From contig HG738137.1 of NCBI GenBank assembly GCA_000499405.2, forward strand, positions 3,038,001 through 3,102,000: DNA of 64,000 nucleotides. Reading direction: 5' to 3'. The notes beneath the pieces are model-generated. The model saw only the letters and a list, made by a program, of their open reading frames with translations, ran no database searches and had not been told where the DNA came from. Source of the DNA: Onchocerca volvulus (Eukaryota > Nematoda > Chromadorea > Rhabditida > Onchocercidae). This document shows positions 25,701-38,000 of this stretch, one piece after another. How positions within the stretch are numbered: the stretch's first letter is position 1; each line of letters starts with the position of its first letter. A program made the position numbers and the translations under genes.

Positions 25701-27911
25701 CATTTATAAGCGCATAATTAAATACAAGACCGTTCATCTTCTGCAGATTTTCGAGATGTAACTCCAACCATTGGTTGTGATGATCGCGTTATTGATGCTT
25801 GAGAAGTAGGATGCAACCATGATAAGACCTGGAAATGTACCGCCAATAAGATAAAGATAAAAGTCATCAAAGCATACGCTAAACGATTAGATATGAATTC
25901 GATTACTTACAGGTATCCTCTGTTTACTCCGAAATTCGCCAACTTTTTGCAAGAAATCTTCTCCTTCTATCATAGCTGTCGTTGGTATAGCTAGCTGAAA
26001 CAGAATAATTGATATATCATAGCAGATCAATTCTATTATTTTCCTCTTTTTCAAAATTTGTATGCAGTATAGTCATCTAATAACAAATGATCCTACTAAG
26101 AAAATTCGAATGTTATATTTTATAAATTTACCAAAGCAGGATAAGAATCGGCGAAGTCGTATCGATCATTTATCTTGGTGATTCTCCAAGTTTCGTTGGG
26201 TACATTCTGTAATATTTAAACATTCCGATATTAATTTTCTTTCAAAGCTTTTGATTAAAGCTAGGTGTGGAGTCATAATATTTTTTTAACATGAGGCTTT
26301 AAACAACTACTGAATATAGAAAAAAGATCTACTACCATTCGATTCAACTCTCGAACAGTATCATAAATACTCCAACCATCAAAAGTCCAATCAGGCTTGA
26401 AAGATACAGCAAAGAAGGGCTGCAATCATAAATTTAAATGCCAGATGAATCAGATAAATAATTCATTCTTGAAAATTTAAAACGTGACTTTATAGGTTGC
26501 TCTACTATACTAGTTGTTTGTTTGACAAAAAAAGAAAAATAAAAGAACCTGATTATGTGGAGAATATGTAATGGATCCAGGGATTACGAGTAAGAATAAT
26601 TTAGGTAAAGCAAAGAGCCAGAAATAATGTATTACTACTTTTCAATTTCCTACTGAATTTTCCTCAACGAATTGATATCAAAAATAGTGAAAAGAAAATC
26701 AGATGATAATAATAAATGAGATAACAAAGGCATCATTTTATGAATAAAGAACTCCGAGAGAAAAACTTACAGCTTTGTTTGTAATTGGGAAAGCGAATCG
26801 TTGTAAGCTTTCATAAAGTGGACGTCTACTGTGATTCGTTTGCTGGTGAGTGAATCTTATGTTGCGCATATCCTGCAATAAACTTATAAATATAATGATA
26901 AGCAATGGTAGTATTAATTTCTTCAAAAAAAGTAGTTACCTTGCAAGTGATTTCTAGTCCATAAGAATCTTCGCCACGACTCACCGTTGAGTAGCCAACC
27001 TTTTCAACCCGTGAGATGCATCCCAGAGGTATATCAAATTGACAACACTGGAAAAGCTTTGTGTCATCAACCAATTATATAAATATTTCACTTTCCTCGC
27101 ACAGTAATCCATTCATTGCTTAAATAATACTTAAATGCTTGAATAAAAAAAGGACCTTGCTGTGTCGGTTTTCGGAAGTTGATTTCGCTTCAAAACGTAG
27201 TCGATAATTAGTAACGAGTACTCTACCATTCACTTTGCCTACTGGTGACATGTAGCCAATATTCGCTTCTGCAAATGAAGATCATAGTATTAAGATAAGG
27301 CCTACAAAAATTTAATCGCTTCAATAATAATGTAATATCTAAACATGTGTATCACTGGATACATTATTGTTAAAGCAATTAAATTTAATTAGTGATTCAT
27401 TGCTACTATAAATAAAAATCAGTTAATCAGAGAAACAGAAAAGATGGATAATTCGTTTACATGCTCTTCTATAACTGATGAATTTTCGCACTAAAATTCT
27501 ACAGATAAAACTAAAGCTGTTAATATGAAGAACATCTCGGATACAGCCAAATTCTTCCACACCGTTCAGCTAGGAGAAAAGATCAAATAAACAATATGCC
27601 TTCAGTTTGTATCTTTTCTCCAGGAAGCACCCAAAACCGATCGGTATGTCTTATTTTATTCTGAATTAAACTGTGGGAAGAGCTACCACCAGGCGTCATT
27701 CCAACGGCCTGAAAATATTGGTAATTAAAAAGTAAAACATTAACTTTCGTTTTAACAAATCGATTTAATACATGACCTCTTCGAAGACCAAATTCATTCG
27801 TCATAGGCGAATAATTACGATGCCTTAACATGAACAGAATATTCTGTAGCTTACCGCCAATACATCAGAACGAAAATCGCCCTCTTGCGACGAGTCATCG
27901 CCAGAATCCAT
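22709..27911 (-). CDS. mtm-1: Myotubularin phosphoinositide 3-phosphatase (MTM1/MTMR2 type)
   Basis: Removes the 3-phosphate from PI3P and PI(3,5)P2 on endosomal membranes. The start ATG at 27911 opens [22 protein letters not shown] domain follows ([39 protein letters not shown]), then myotubularin blocks such as [50 protein letters not shown] and AKGGGFED. The catalytic CX5R loop is [11 protein letters not shown] (plus-strand 24351-24385) with catalytic Cys and Arg intact, so the enzyme should be active. Downstream are [25 protein letters not shown] and FPYAFEFN. The C-terminus has a helix [20 protein letters not shown] and ends NAEFR at a TAG, 22709-22711. That TAG overlaps a possible donor (TTTAG/GTAGCA), so a further small exon cannot be excluded. 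It has more than ten exons; family assignment is firm, MTM1 versus MTMR2 subtype less so. Confidence 0.93.
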
Positions 27912-28765
27912 TATTTCTTCACGATTTCTAATTAATCAATAAACACCTCCGGCATCCTGATAAATCTTATTATTATTATCATTTATTTTAAGAGTAACAT
28001 GCGCAACCGTCTCTATAGTGTATTTGATTATAGATTTAATTACAGTTTAAACCAAAAGGTCATCAACATTACTGTGACTTCCGTTTGACTCACTTATATC
28101 TGCTCCACTTACTTCCCCTTATCTCACTATATACATTGTGAGACATCTCAACGCAATATCACAGCTCTGGTATCATGGGAAAATATGATTACATAAACTC
28201 CCAGCATATTTTCTTCCCTAAAGATAATCACAAAATCTCAACTTCTTGAACAGAGTATTGGAAAACCACACGCCTGAGTTCCTTAAAGAATGAAAAACAG
28301 AGGAAACCACACTCCTCAGTTTTTGAAGAAACAAATATGAAAACAGTCTGCAAAAGAATCGCAGCATTAACTACAAAAGTTGCTATCTTTGGAAACTGGA
28401 GCCACGATTATTCGCAATAAGTGTAAATGTCTTACCAATCAAACAACATAAACGAAACATATTTCTCCACCAGTTTTTCTCATCTTTTATTTATGTATTA
28501 AAATATTACTACAATTTTTCTACTCATAATGCTCCGAGATATAATTTGAGAGGTATCACAGATAAAAACAAAACACTACATTCTTCGCTCCACTTTCTGC
28601 CCTCCAGTCATAAAAAAAATACAATAATGATATCTTCCAACTTTATGCTTGTCGTGTAATGAAATACATAGTAGATAAATTTTACTGTATACAAATAAAA
28701 AAACGCCGCAAAAGACAAGCGAATAATGGGAAAATCAAATGGAAAGCACTGTTCTTGCTGTCTCT
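27912..28765. other. Intergenic region between myotubularin and BI-1
   Basis: About 850 bases with no gene seen. It contains the myotubularin 5' flank, with a possible acceptor (GATTAATTAG) about 21 bases before its ATG, and the BI-1 3' flank. Confidence 0.45.
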
Positions 28766-30370
28766 TCAATCGTTTCTTTTACAATCCGCTCTCTCCTGAA
28801 AAAAACTATCATGAATTGACAGTTCTATTCTATTTGTAATCACATACTTTTAAAACACATTTATTAGCATGCTACAAAAACAAGTTCAGTCAGTTGGTTG
28901 GTTCATATTTTAAGGCCCTTTTGTGAAGAGAAAAAGGGAGAAAAAAAAATCGAAGAAAAAGAGAGATGAAGTCTGGAAAATAAAATATCCCGTAGTTAAA
29001 TTTTGATAACGAGAATGATATATCTATACAGGCCCGAGAAAATAAAAAGTTGGGCTTCATATGAAAATCTTAGTTCGATTCTTTGACAAAAGAGTAATTT
29101 GACGATGAATAGAAAATCGTACCTTCTTCTGACTAAGGATAGCAAGTATATAGCGGAAAAGGTCGATAAAATCGATGAAAAGTTCGATGGTGTGCAATAT
29201 ATAATCCGTATCACCATGACGACGCTTTTCACAAATGAGTTGCGTATCATACAGTATCAAAGTACAATTAATCACAAACGCTAACCAAAGGCAAGTGGTA
29301 CGCATAAACGCAGAATGTGAAAATATCGCCGTGATCATGATGAATAACAGTCCCGAAGTAATGAATCCTCAATAGAAAAAAAGTAAACGATAATTTATTT
29401 TTTCCACAAATTCTTTAATGAACAGAATTTCTATACTTTCTACATTATTTCAAAAAAAAAGAAAAAAAAAACAAGCAAATGATGCAGAAAACCTCCAAGA
29501 TGAAGAAACTTTGTGGTAGGTGCATGCAGTGCCGCCATAGTGAAACAGCCGAAAATGATCGCAGCGCCAAGAAATGAAGTGAGAATAACTGACGGGTCGA
29601 TAATTAAAGCTTTCTCAATAATCGGACCGGAACTCACACCTAGAACAATTTCAAAAGCAGGTAGTTCTTATTCAGCTGAAATACAAAACAAAAAAAAAAA
29701 AAAAAAAATACCAAACTGAAAGTTGTTTGTCTCTATTAATAGATTCTATCTAAAAAACCAACAAAAAATTTACCAGAAAGAATGCAAAAAGCGATGTAAT
29801 ATCCAAATCGTTTACGTTCATTATGAACATTATGCGGGGTTTTTAACAGTGCTACCATTAACAGGATAGAACCAAAGAGAAGGAAAAAGTTATAGTGAAA
29901 AAAATCGATGAACAAATGAAGACAAGAGCCAACGGTTGCTGCTATTAAGCCCAATGCCAAAGTTCCGTAAACACATCGCAGATGCACTTGCACGTCTTTT
30001 TCCCTAAATAAAAGAATCAAGAAGATAATATACAATTAACTAATGCTAATGGATTTATGAAGAGGAAAACATTCAGAAACTGGTCCGATTTAGTTTTACT
30101 GAACAGGAAAGAGAATGAGATTAAAGGATTTCTAAATGATAATTATTATTACCACAAATGGATGTTGTTTGTTCAGTCCACTAGGATATTTTGACTTGGA
30201 TTTTGATAACTAATATTAGTTTTCAAGTTAGAATCTAGGAAGCATTGAGTATCTATTATAGTTATAATACATACAACAACTAACAATTTATCATTCAGAG
30301 AAGTGAACGCATTGCGAATATTGCCAAATATGTTATTGTCATGGCGCATATTCTGTCTTCTGTAATCCAT
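28766..30370 (-). CDS. TMBIM6: Bax inhibitor-1 family protein (TMBIM6-like)
   Basis: Multi-pass ER membrane protein that modulates ER calcium leak and stress-induced cell death. Five exons, 30285-30370, 29774-30003, 29493-29639, 29123-29367 and 28766-28795, join in phases 2, 1, 1 and 0 and give 245 residues (human TMBIM6 has 237). Landmarks follow TMBIM6: EKDVQVHLRCVYGTLALGL (human QQHLKKVYASFALCM), DPSVILTSFLGAAIIFGCFT (human [20 protein letters not shown]), the LYDTQLICEKRRHGDTDYI signature (human LFDTQLIIEKAEHGDQDYI) and ELFIDFIDLFRYILAIL. The paired acidic residues of the last membrane segments, tied to pH-dependent calcium leak in this family, are present. The C-terminal exon ends KKERADCKRND, a basic tail as in BI-1 proteins. 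A TTTTTCAG acceptor ends 12 bases before the ATG, favouring trans-splicing. Confidence 0.94.
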
Positions 30371-30390
30371 GTTTTTGTCGTGCTGAAAAA
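30371..30390 (-). promoter_or_regulatory. Probable trans-splice acceptor of BI-1
   Basis: TTTTTCAG on the minus strand ends at 30383, leaving a 12-base leader (30371-30382) before the start codon. No coding exon is seen upstream. Consistent with spliced-leader addition, though a cis intron in the 5' UTR is possible. Confidence 0.5.
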
Positions 30391-30490
30391 TAAATAAAAT
30401 AGACATAAAAAAGAAGTAGCAATCAGCTTTCAAAACGCCACTTCCGAGTCACATTACGAGCAACACAACCCATAACATCAACAACACTAA

Positions 30491-30515
30491 CCCAACCGCA
30501 CCAACAAGCCCAACC
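30491..30515 (-). other. G-rich segment upstream of BI-1 with quadruplex potential
   Basis: The plus strand between about 30460 and 30520 is almost pure C and A. On the sense (minus) strand of BI-1 this gives several GG or GGG runs separated by short T-rich loops (GGTTGGGC..., GGTGCGGTTGGG). It lies about 120-145 bases upstream of the BI-1 start codon, in the likely promoter. A two-tier quadruplex is possible; the role is inference. Confidence 0.4.
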
Positions 30516-30904
30516 ACATCGAGAATCAATTACGACAATCTATCAATAATATCATCTGCAGAAAATCGCAACTCCTTACACTACTGCAACGCCTTTTATG
30601 TCACCAACACCGTCCCATTCCGAAAATTTGAATCCCACCACAACTTGATGTGTTTATTTCTCTCGAAAAGACTATAACGAGATGCAAGAGATCAACTTGA
30701 ATTATGTATAGTATTGAGAGAAAGGTACACGTGGAACGCATGCTTAATCACCATATCACTGCGAACAGATAACGATCTATTTCAGTGAAGGAAATGGCCA
30801 GTATATCATTGATGAATTTTGATTATAATACAATTTCAGATAGTGATAATGTAGCACATGATATATACTCAATTTGGAAATGTTAGTTGCTTATCTGAAT
30901 TTGT

Positions 30905-30993
30905 CACACACACATACATACACACACACACACATACACACATACATACATACATACATACACACAGACACATACACACACATATATATATAT
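30905..30993. repeat. CA/CATA/TA microsatellite
   Basis: An 89-base compound dinucleotide and tetranucleotide tract: CACA, then CATA units, ending in a TA run. Translation of its complement produces valine/cysteine-rich artefact frames, which I ignore. Confidence 0.95.
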
Positions 30994-31437
30994 CAGTTGT
31001 GAGACGCATAGAGGCAACTTAAATGTACATTTAACATCAGTATATGCATATATTTGACATAAAAAGAAATATCTTAGAATGTGTATATGCATACATCTGC
31101 ACAGATAAGTAAAACAGGTACTATTTCCGTTGTAGCAGAGAAATAATGATGAAAAAAAATGGAAAGGAGTAAGACTGATTAGAACACGTAAGTTGATTAA
31201 CAGCTTACAGACTGCGTGAACGAAAAAACAATTACAATGTAGTTTTTTCTTTTTTTCCCAGTTTTTTCTCTGTACATGATCCTTACGATCTCTTGCTAGC
31301 ATTCCTTCTCTTCTAAGATTATCAGTTATTAGCAATGATAAGCTTTCAGAAGTATAACACTATTTAGGTAAATAATTTTGTGAAAGAAACGATTTTTGTT
31401 CGAAGAAAGAATCTATTAACATATGGAACAGTTATGA

Positions 31438-31502
31438 ACAAACAATTATCCGAGAATACCCAAGCAAATTTATCACTGGGTATTCTTTCATTTATCGTTT
31501 GT
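31438..31502. repeat. Imperfect hairpin of miRNA-precursor size
   Basis: The arms ACAAACAATTATCCGAGAAT... (31438-31463) and ...GGGTATTCTT...CGTTTGT (about 31477-31502) can pair over roughly 26 positions, with a central mismatched patch, around a loop of about 12 bases. The apical block GAATACCCA pairs perfectly with TGGGTATTC. Size and shape resemble a pre-miRNA, but I recognise no known seed. Confidence 0.4.
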
Positions 31503-31803
31503 AGAAAAAAGTACTGCTCCCAAAACTGTCGATTGTTGTGTCGATTCGTGTCGAACTGTTGTTATGGCTGCTTCGATCAACTGAGAACTTGAACTCTCGT
31601 AGCAAACTAACTCTACTTCAAAATCTGAACTTTTTAAATCCTTTCGGAGCTCTTTCTCTTCTCTTCTGATCTCCAATATATCTCTTCATGATTGGGTCAA
31701 TCTCGCTTTGTTTACCTGTTAATCGGAGCGTTTTGATGATAAATATATTTATTGTCTTGGTCCCTTTGAAACTATCTTCACGCTTCTTGACCGTTAACAC
31801 TCC
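31488..31803 (-). CDS. Weak two-exon coding candidate, unknown
   Basis: A possible exon at 31716 to about 31803 (VKKREDSFKGTKTINIF...) ends at a good donor (ACAG/GTAAAC) in phase 1. It can join a second exon, 31488-31624, after a TTCAG acceptor. The joined frame continues DFEVELVCYESSSSQLIEAA and stops at 31488. The 91-base intron and matching phase are the only support. No start codon, upstream exon or family is recognised. It may be chance, or the end of a small unknown gene. Confidence 0.2.
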
Positions 31804-33320
31804 TTATTTACAATAACTATATTTTCCGGATTTTTTCGACAGATATGTAGAGAAGTCTCGAATTAATCCATATGTAGGCTGAATTCGCCAATACTCCAAA
31901 GTAATAAGCCAGATTTAAGAAATTATGGTAAATTATTTCGAAATTTTACTGTAATCATTCAAAATAGACATTCTGGTTCTCAAATGAGTCGTCATGCGAG
32001 CGAGTACGAAAAGGAGCAAAAAAATTAGTAATTGGAAAAAAAAAAAAGAATTACTGCGAAGAGCGATGCGCTGATGCGTGAATACATAAAAAGGACATTT
32101 CGAAAATAACTTGACCGAAAGACTTGAAGGGAAATGGACACAGCATTTATTGCTAGAATCTTGCTGGAAATTTGCCATTCTGAAGACAACAACAATGACA
32201 TAGGAGTAGGAAAGGATTAAAACTAGCTTAATTTGAAGCTGGAAGCAGAAGCGAAATATTCTTTCATCAATGAGAATCAGTTATTTACTTCTAGCGAAAT
32301 GACACTTCATTTTTATCAGCTGGCTTCATATGAATGATGTATAACGTTCTTTCTTTCATATTCTAAAATAACCACAAAATCAATGAAAGTTTGTCTGTTT
32401 TTAACTCTCTACTTGTCCTCTCATTTCCTATTATCTTTTTTCTATCAGAACAAACTTATTTTTTTATAACCAACGCAAAGTTCTTAATTGAATTATGGAT
32501 AGAGATATGTATTAAGCTCTATAATCAATTCATGTTATTTCTAAAGAATTTTATAGTGAACCAATAGATGAAGGGCTATTACCATAGTACCTACCGAATA
32601 AGAAAATGTTAGACAATGCCATTTATCTTGCTTGGTTTTTCCGGCAAATGTGCTTGACCAAAACTTCGATAACATTCAACTGGGAAAAGTTATAACTGCA
32701 TTAGATCTACCCTTAAAATAATTAATAATTTCTTCCTACTAAAGACATTCCTCGGAATATCTACAATCGCACATTCCCTAGGAAGCTTGTCATTATAATG
32801 ATTGATATGGTTATATAAAGCACAGCTTGTATAAAAATAATCGTTAAATTTTCACTAATAGAAGCATAACGAGATAAGTATAAGCGTAGAGTAATAGATA
32901 TATATCAGTCAATGAAAAGGCTGATACCATAAATTTTCTATACAATTTTCACAACTTTTCGTGGTAAATAATGATAAAATTTATGAACTTATAAATGAAA
33001 ATGAATAGCACGAAGCAACAATTGTGATGTCAAATTATTTAAAAAAAAAAAAAAAAAATCATAGCAGATATCTTCACCAAAAAGAACATAACAAGTAATT
33101 TTTTTTTCTCTGCTTTATAAATATGTAAACTCCAGCTATGTGAGATAAGAGAGCAGGACATTTTTACATTTGGTTTTTCTATTAAAGTATCAGCAAGAAA
33201 GCAACAATAGATTAGACTTTAATGTAATAAATCACAGTGTCCACAAATCAACTACTGAAACAGACACAAGAAAAAAAGCAAGATTACTGTTCCATTTAAT
33301 CGTAATGATAAATACATGAC

Positions 33321-34190
33321 CTAGTATGTCCTTTTTTCTGATGGTCTCCCGAACTTTCTGCGAACATTCAACGACCTGTGTATTACTTTGGCAGCGTTGA
33401 AATAATGATCGAAATGCACAAAACGTATAAATTTGCCTTGAATATAGAAATTATCACAATGAAAAGACTTAGAAGGATGCTTAGACTGATAAATAGTGAC
33501 GACCTTCATTTCTATATTCATAGCATCATCGCAATGAGCCAAAATACCTGAAATTACAATATCAACAATAGTTCTTTACAGCAATATTTTATCCGAAAGA
33601 GTGAAATTAGTTAATATCTGTAAAAACAGTCGAAAAAAGAGATAAGTGAAGAAAAATAATAATCTTCCCGACATTTATAAAGGAAATTTACCAATTGCCT
33701 AAAAATATTTGATGTAAACTTAAGTCAACATAAATTCGATTTTTTTGCAATTTTATACGTAAGTATACCGTAGCATAGCCAGCAAGCACTGCAAAGCATA
33801 AGATTTGGATTCCAATGACAAGCTCTAATTCAATTATCAATTCCATCTTTCGCAAAAGAATTTATAAAGTCTAAGTCTTCCTTTTCCTTTTATTTCCTCC
33901 CTTTTTTTTATCTTGCAATCGGGATAAAGGGAAGTAATAGATGATAAAGATCTGCTCTCCGAACTTTCTAAACAAAATAAATACCATCAAGGCTAAAGGA
34001 ATAGGTTATAGCCCAAATATCTGTCAATGTATTAGAATGAATATATGGTCAATATATTAAGTCTACCTTGTACAACAGAATAATCTTTCAGCTCAATAGC
34101 CACCGAACTACCTTCCATACCTTGAAGGAGGCAAGCCATCGTGTTAGTACTTCGTTTCCGTCTCAACTCTGTTGATCGCAAAGACGCCAT
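33321..34190 (-). CDS. LSM10: LSM10-like Sm protein (U7 snRNP)
   Basis: Two exons, 34067-34190 and 33321-33547 (phase 1 junction at GTA/GTATT-type boundaries), give 116 residues; human LSM10 has 123. The Sm1 motif region reads LLQGMEGSSVAIELKDYSVV then QG...CDDAMNIEM, matching human LSM10 [20 protein letters not shown] and HG..VDAFMNIRL. The Sm2 region reads FYIQGKFIRFVHF (human LFVTGRNVRYVHI). LLQG plus the R-F/Y-V-H motif separates it from SmD1, which has LMKL and IRYFILP. LSM10 replaces SmD1 in the U7 snRNP, which cleaves replication-dependent histone pre-mRNAs. The C-terminus is basic (VRRKFGRPSEKR). The start ATG at 34190 is the first plausible one; an open upstream frame is probably 5' UTR. 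The partner LSM11 and U7 RNA are not in the window. Confidence 0.78.
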
Positions 34191-35053
34191 TTGCCTTTCT
34201 GCTTGTTGTCTCCAATTAATTTTTAATATATCTTTTACAAATCTTAAGAAAAGATTTCCACATACAAAATGATGGGAATCAATGAAACTCAATAAATAAA
34301 AAATTATGTTGTTGATAAGCTTTTCAAGGAAAGATTGCATTCTACCAATACCACTTGTGAATGACAATTAAAAGAAATACAACTATCAAAAACCTCTGAT
34401 GCATGAAACAGTGATCAAAACAAGAGAATTTGACAGATTTTATCAATGGAAAATTGCATGTTTTGATGAAGCAGCACAATTTGAAATTCGGAAACATGTT
34501 TTGACGAAGCAGCACAATCATAATAAAACAAAAGAAAACATCAACTTACGTACAGAGTAAAATTCACCGGATCCACAACTTGTTTAGTATTTATCGAAAA
34601 GTGAAATTAAAGTAGAATACAAGAGATTTCAGTGGTGGAAAGATCAGCATATCATTCTCAATAGCACATACAATACAATGCAATATGCACTTGAAAATAC
34701 TCCCCAATATACAATTCTATATCCTCCCTTTTCATTCATAAGCATTTGACATACAGCATCCTACAGAAAAAAATCAGAATTGCAAAAAATAAGGATAAGG
34801 ACAATTTTTGCAATTTTTTTAAAGATATAACTAATAAAAGTCATGAGGAAGAGGACATGGATATTTACAGAATATGAAAAACACAAAATTCAATTACCTG
34901 AAAGATTTTCCAGAAAAGCGATAAAAGGGATTAGAAAGGATAAGAAGCTTCTATCTTTTATTCATTTAAGAAAAATAATGAACATGATATGCAATGATAT
35001 GCCTAAATTGACTGAAGCAGCCCGACATATGCATTTTGAATGGAAACCAATTA
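34191..35053. other. Spacer between lrk-1 and LSM10
   Basis: About 860 bases. A 79-codon plus-strand frame (34843-35082) overlaps the lrk-1 terminal exon, is rich in K, R, I and M, and has no family match, so I treat it as a shadow. Nearby copies of TTTTGACGAAGCAGCACAAT and TTTTGATGAAGCAGCACAAT occur at about 34452-34519. Confidence 0.45.
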
Positions 35054-38000
35054 TCAAACCCATTCATCCGTGCGCCATATGATTGCGCAGTGCGATTCAC
35101 GACGAAGAGTAGCTGATCCTTGATGTTTACGATCCGTGAATCGATCTATTAGACATCTAGAAATTTTTAAATAATAATTTGCAGTAATCTGTTAGCATCA
35201 TTTAAACTGCAATACACTCATGGATTTTTCATTAAAGACAAATCTATTTTCATTCAACAAAACAAGGAAGGAATGCTGTAAATAATAATCTACAACAGAT
35301 CAAATATAATTAAACATTGAATTTTTCATTTCATCGCATACATCAACGAATCAAAGAAGCTAAAAAGATAACAAACCTGTAACCATTTCCAACAGTTATT
35401 ACATAACTATTTACGGAAGATACGTGTTCAGTAGTATTCTGTCTGAAACGATCTACTGTTTCTGATACGCGATCCTTTACCCAGCTAACACTTTCCAGTG
35501 AATCATTTCCACTACTAGTGCTGTTTGCACCAAAACTTCGTCTTCCTAAGCTCACCATACTGATGAAATCTCTACGAGTACGCATGAATTCATTTAAAGC
35601 TGAAGCTATATCCAGCACAATGATCGTATGTACATCTTCCACATATGGCCGAAATGCAGCAAGTGGTCGCATCTGCAGTATAGCTGTCTACATTCAATAC
35701 TGGAATCTTTGAATCACATTTTTCTTTTCTTTAACAAAGCGTTAAAATGATTACTTATGAATGACTATTAATCAGAACAAAATTGCAAAATCTTCTGCAC
35801 ATTTTTGTTCCAAAACATTCCAATGTAACAAATCAACTTCATTTGTTAAATGACTTTTGGCTGGTGTATGAGTGTTTTCAATTCGAGTCACCAGATTTGA
35901 TACATGAATACCATTTGTTAGACCACTTTTAATATACTTCATTTTCAATAGTGCAGGTATCAAAACGTTCATATGCTTCAGGACATACGGGAATATTACT
36001 TAAGCCTTCATATCTAAGACAATTTTCTTATCATATTATTAATCAACTGTAGTCCATAGCTCTGATAATCTCATGAATAGGACAATGACAAAAATGAGAT
36101 CATTCAAAGATACAAAATTTATATCTTAAGTTTTGAAATACTGGTATTTGAAACACATTTAACATAGAATCATTATGATCACGCATGATCTTCCTCTCAT
36201 TGTCCCATGCTAAACACTCACCACCAGTTTTATGACAAAAACTCCACTTACCTCGAAAGCTTGAGCAACAATTACTGCTCCTCTGCTAGTTCCTATATAT
36301 AGTTGTGCACCATCCGTTCTATCTAGCAAAGCAAGTGCAGAAATATAACCATCTCGAGATGCCTCAATATCCAGAGTTGAAATTGATTCTGAGGACGGCA
36401 AGATCTTACGGGAGTCAAGTCGACTACGCACTTTTCGCGATGCCGTGGACCACTGATACACCTGTAGATATGCACTGGATTCTTTCCCAAATTAACATGA
36501 AAAAAAAAATGCAAAAAATATTTAATGTGAATATAACAAATAGATTTGTTAATCATAGCAAAACTTTACATAACCACATGACTTTATTTAAAATATTGCT
36601 AGTAAGGAAAGAAAGCTACAAAGAAAAGTTCAATATTTTAATATCGAATGACCGCTACGAGATATTTCCATGGAACAACTTTTCGAAACCTACATTAATA
36701 TAGGATTATCAGAATCGTACATTCCCCTCAACGGCAATTAGGAGTTGAAATATGGAAGTCCCAAAATACTAGTCAATAAAAAATTATTATTAATATAATT
36801 TTTAATTAAATTACTTTGCTTCCATGCGAGAGGACAGACCATAATAACGTTGATTCTTTTCCAGTAGTTACCAAATGTGACACACAATTTTTCTCAGTAG
36901 TATCCACCTGGTTTTCACTATGACTAATGTTTGCAGCGAATACCAATTGACTCTCTACATTTACATCGTAAATGGATATGGAGGAATGCTCATGCCCAAT
37001 CCAAATCTGCCTGGAAACAAGAAATAATTCAAAATATGGCTATATTGGTGCTTTAAATCGAAGCGGTTAATCAGGATCTTTATTTGTTTTGTTGAATAAA
37101 TATATTATTCATGCCTACTGATTTATAAAAAATTGTTTACTTTCACCATTATTTGGCTCATAAATAAATTAGTTAATTTAACGGATGAATCACAAGTCAA
37201 TAAAAGCGATAAATAACTAATAAAATGAGACCGCGTATTGAATCAGAACTCATTACATTACTTACAATTTAAAAAAAGACTTCAAAAATTAAAAAATAAC
37301 ATGTGAACAATCGCATGTATTCAATGTACTAATAAAAACGAAATAAAAAAATCACTTACTTCATATTTTTACCATAATCAATTATAGCAGATGAGTAAAT
37401 AGTTGGCAAACCAATGGAAGAAACAAAGGGATTATCAGCAGTATTATCACCTTTCACAAGTAATAATGCAGAAGGAAGAGTAACTAGTATTAATAATGGA
37501 GCAGTAGTAAAAACCGACAACGAAATGACACTAATAGATAGATGTGCAGTAGGAAGGAAACGCGATATTGAAAACGACCAAAGTTCGGAATAAGATGAAC
37601 GGCTATAAACGGATGAATTTTGAGAGTACAAAAATACAAAGAAAAATCTAGGTCTTACTCTTCTGACTTTCTATCAAAACTGATTTCAGCATCAGGTAAC
37701 ATTGACAAACCAGTAAATCCTCAGTATTCCCGTCGATTCTGCAAGCCATACATTGTTGTTGACCACACACATCGCCAATATTACTGTTCTATCCGTATTC
37801 ATGATAATGCTCTGTAATTTTGCTATCGTAGTATATCACATTTTTTAATTTTACGTATCATGTCTTCCCAGTCTTCAAACTATATTCAAAGAAACATTAA
37901 GGACTGGACGAACATCAATCGATAAGCGAGGAAATAACCTTGGAATCTAGCCAACCATACTGATTGCAACTAACAACAGTAACAGACCCGTCCGATCTGC

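Larger units (their letters stand above)
30391..33320. other. Gene-poor region between BI-1 and LSM10
   Basis: About 2.9 kb, the largest stretch without a firm gene. It holds a C/A-rich strand-asymmetric segment, the CA/TA microsatellite, an imperfect hairpin and a weak two-exon coding candidate, each listed separately. An 81-codon minus frame at 31933-32178 has no recognisable feature apart from a hydrophobic stretch. A poly-A tract lies at about 33041-33058. Confidence 0.45.

Noticed and set aside
30904..31335. A 143-codon minus frame rich in V, C and Y
   Set aside because: Its C-terminal part is simply the translated CA/TA microsatellite, and the rest has no domain.
34843..35082. A 79-codon plus-strand frame near the lrk-1 3' end
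   Set aside because: It overlaps the real lrk-1 terminal exon on the other strand and has no recognisable features.
37620..37817. Plus-strand frames inside lrk-1 (also 36305-36703 and 45867-46241)
   Set aside because: They are antisense shadows of WD40, Roc and intron sequence of lrk-1, with no splice or domain support.
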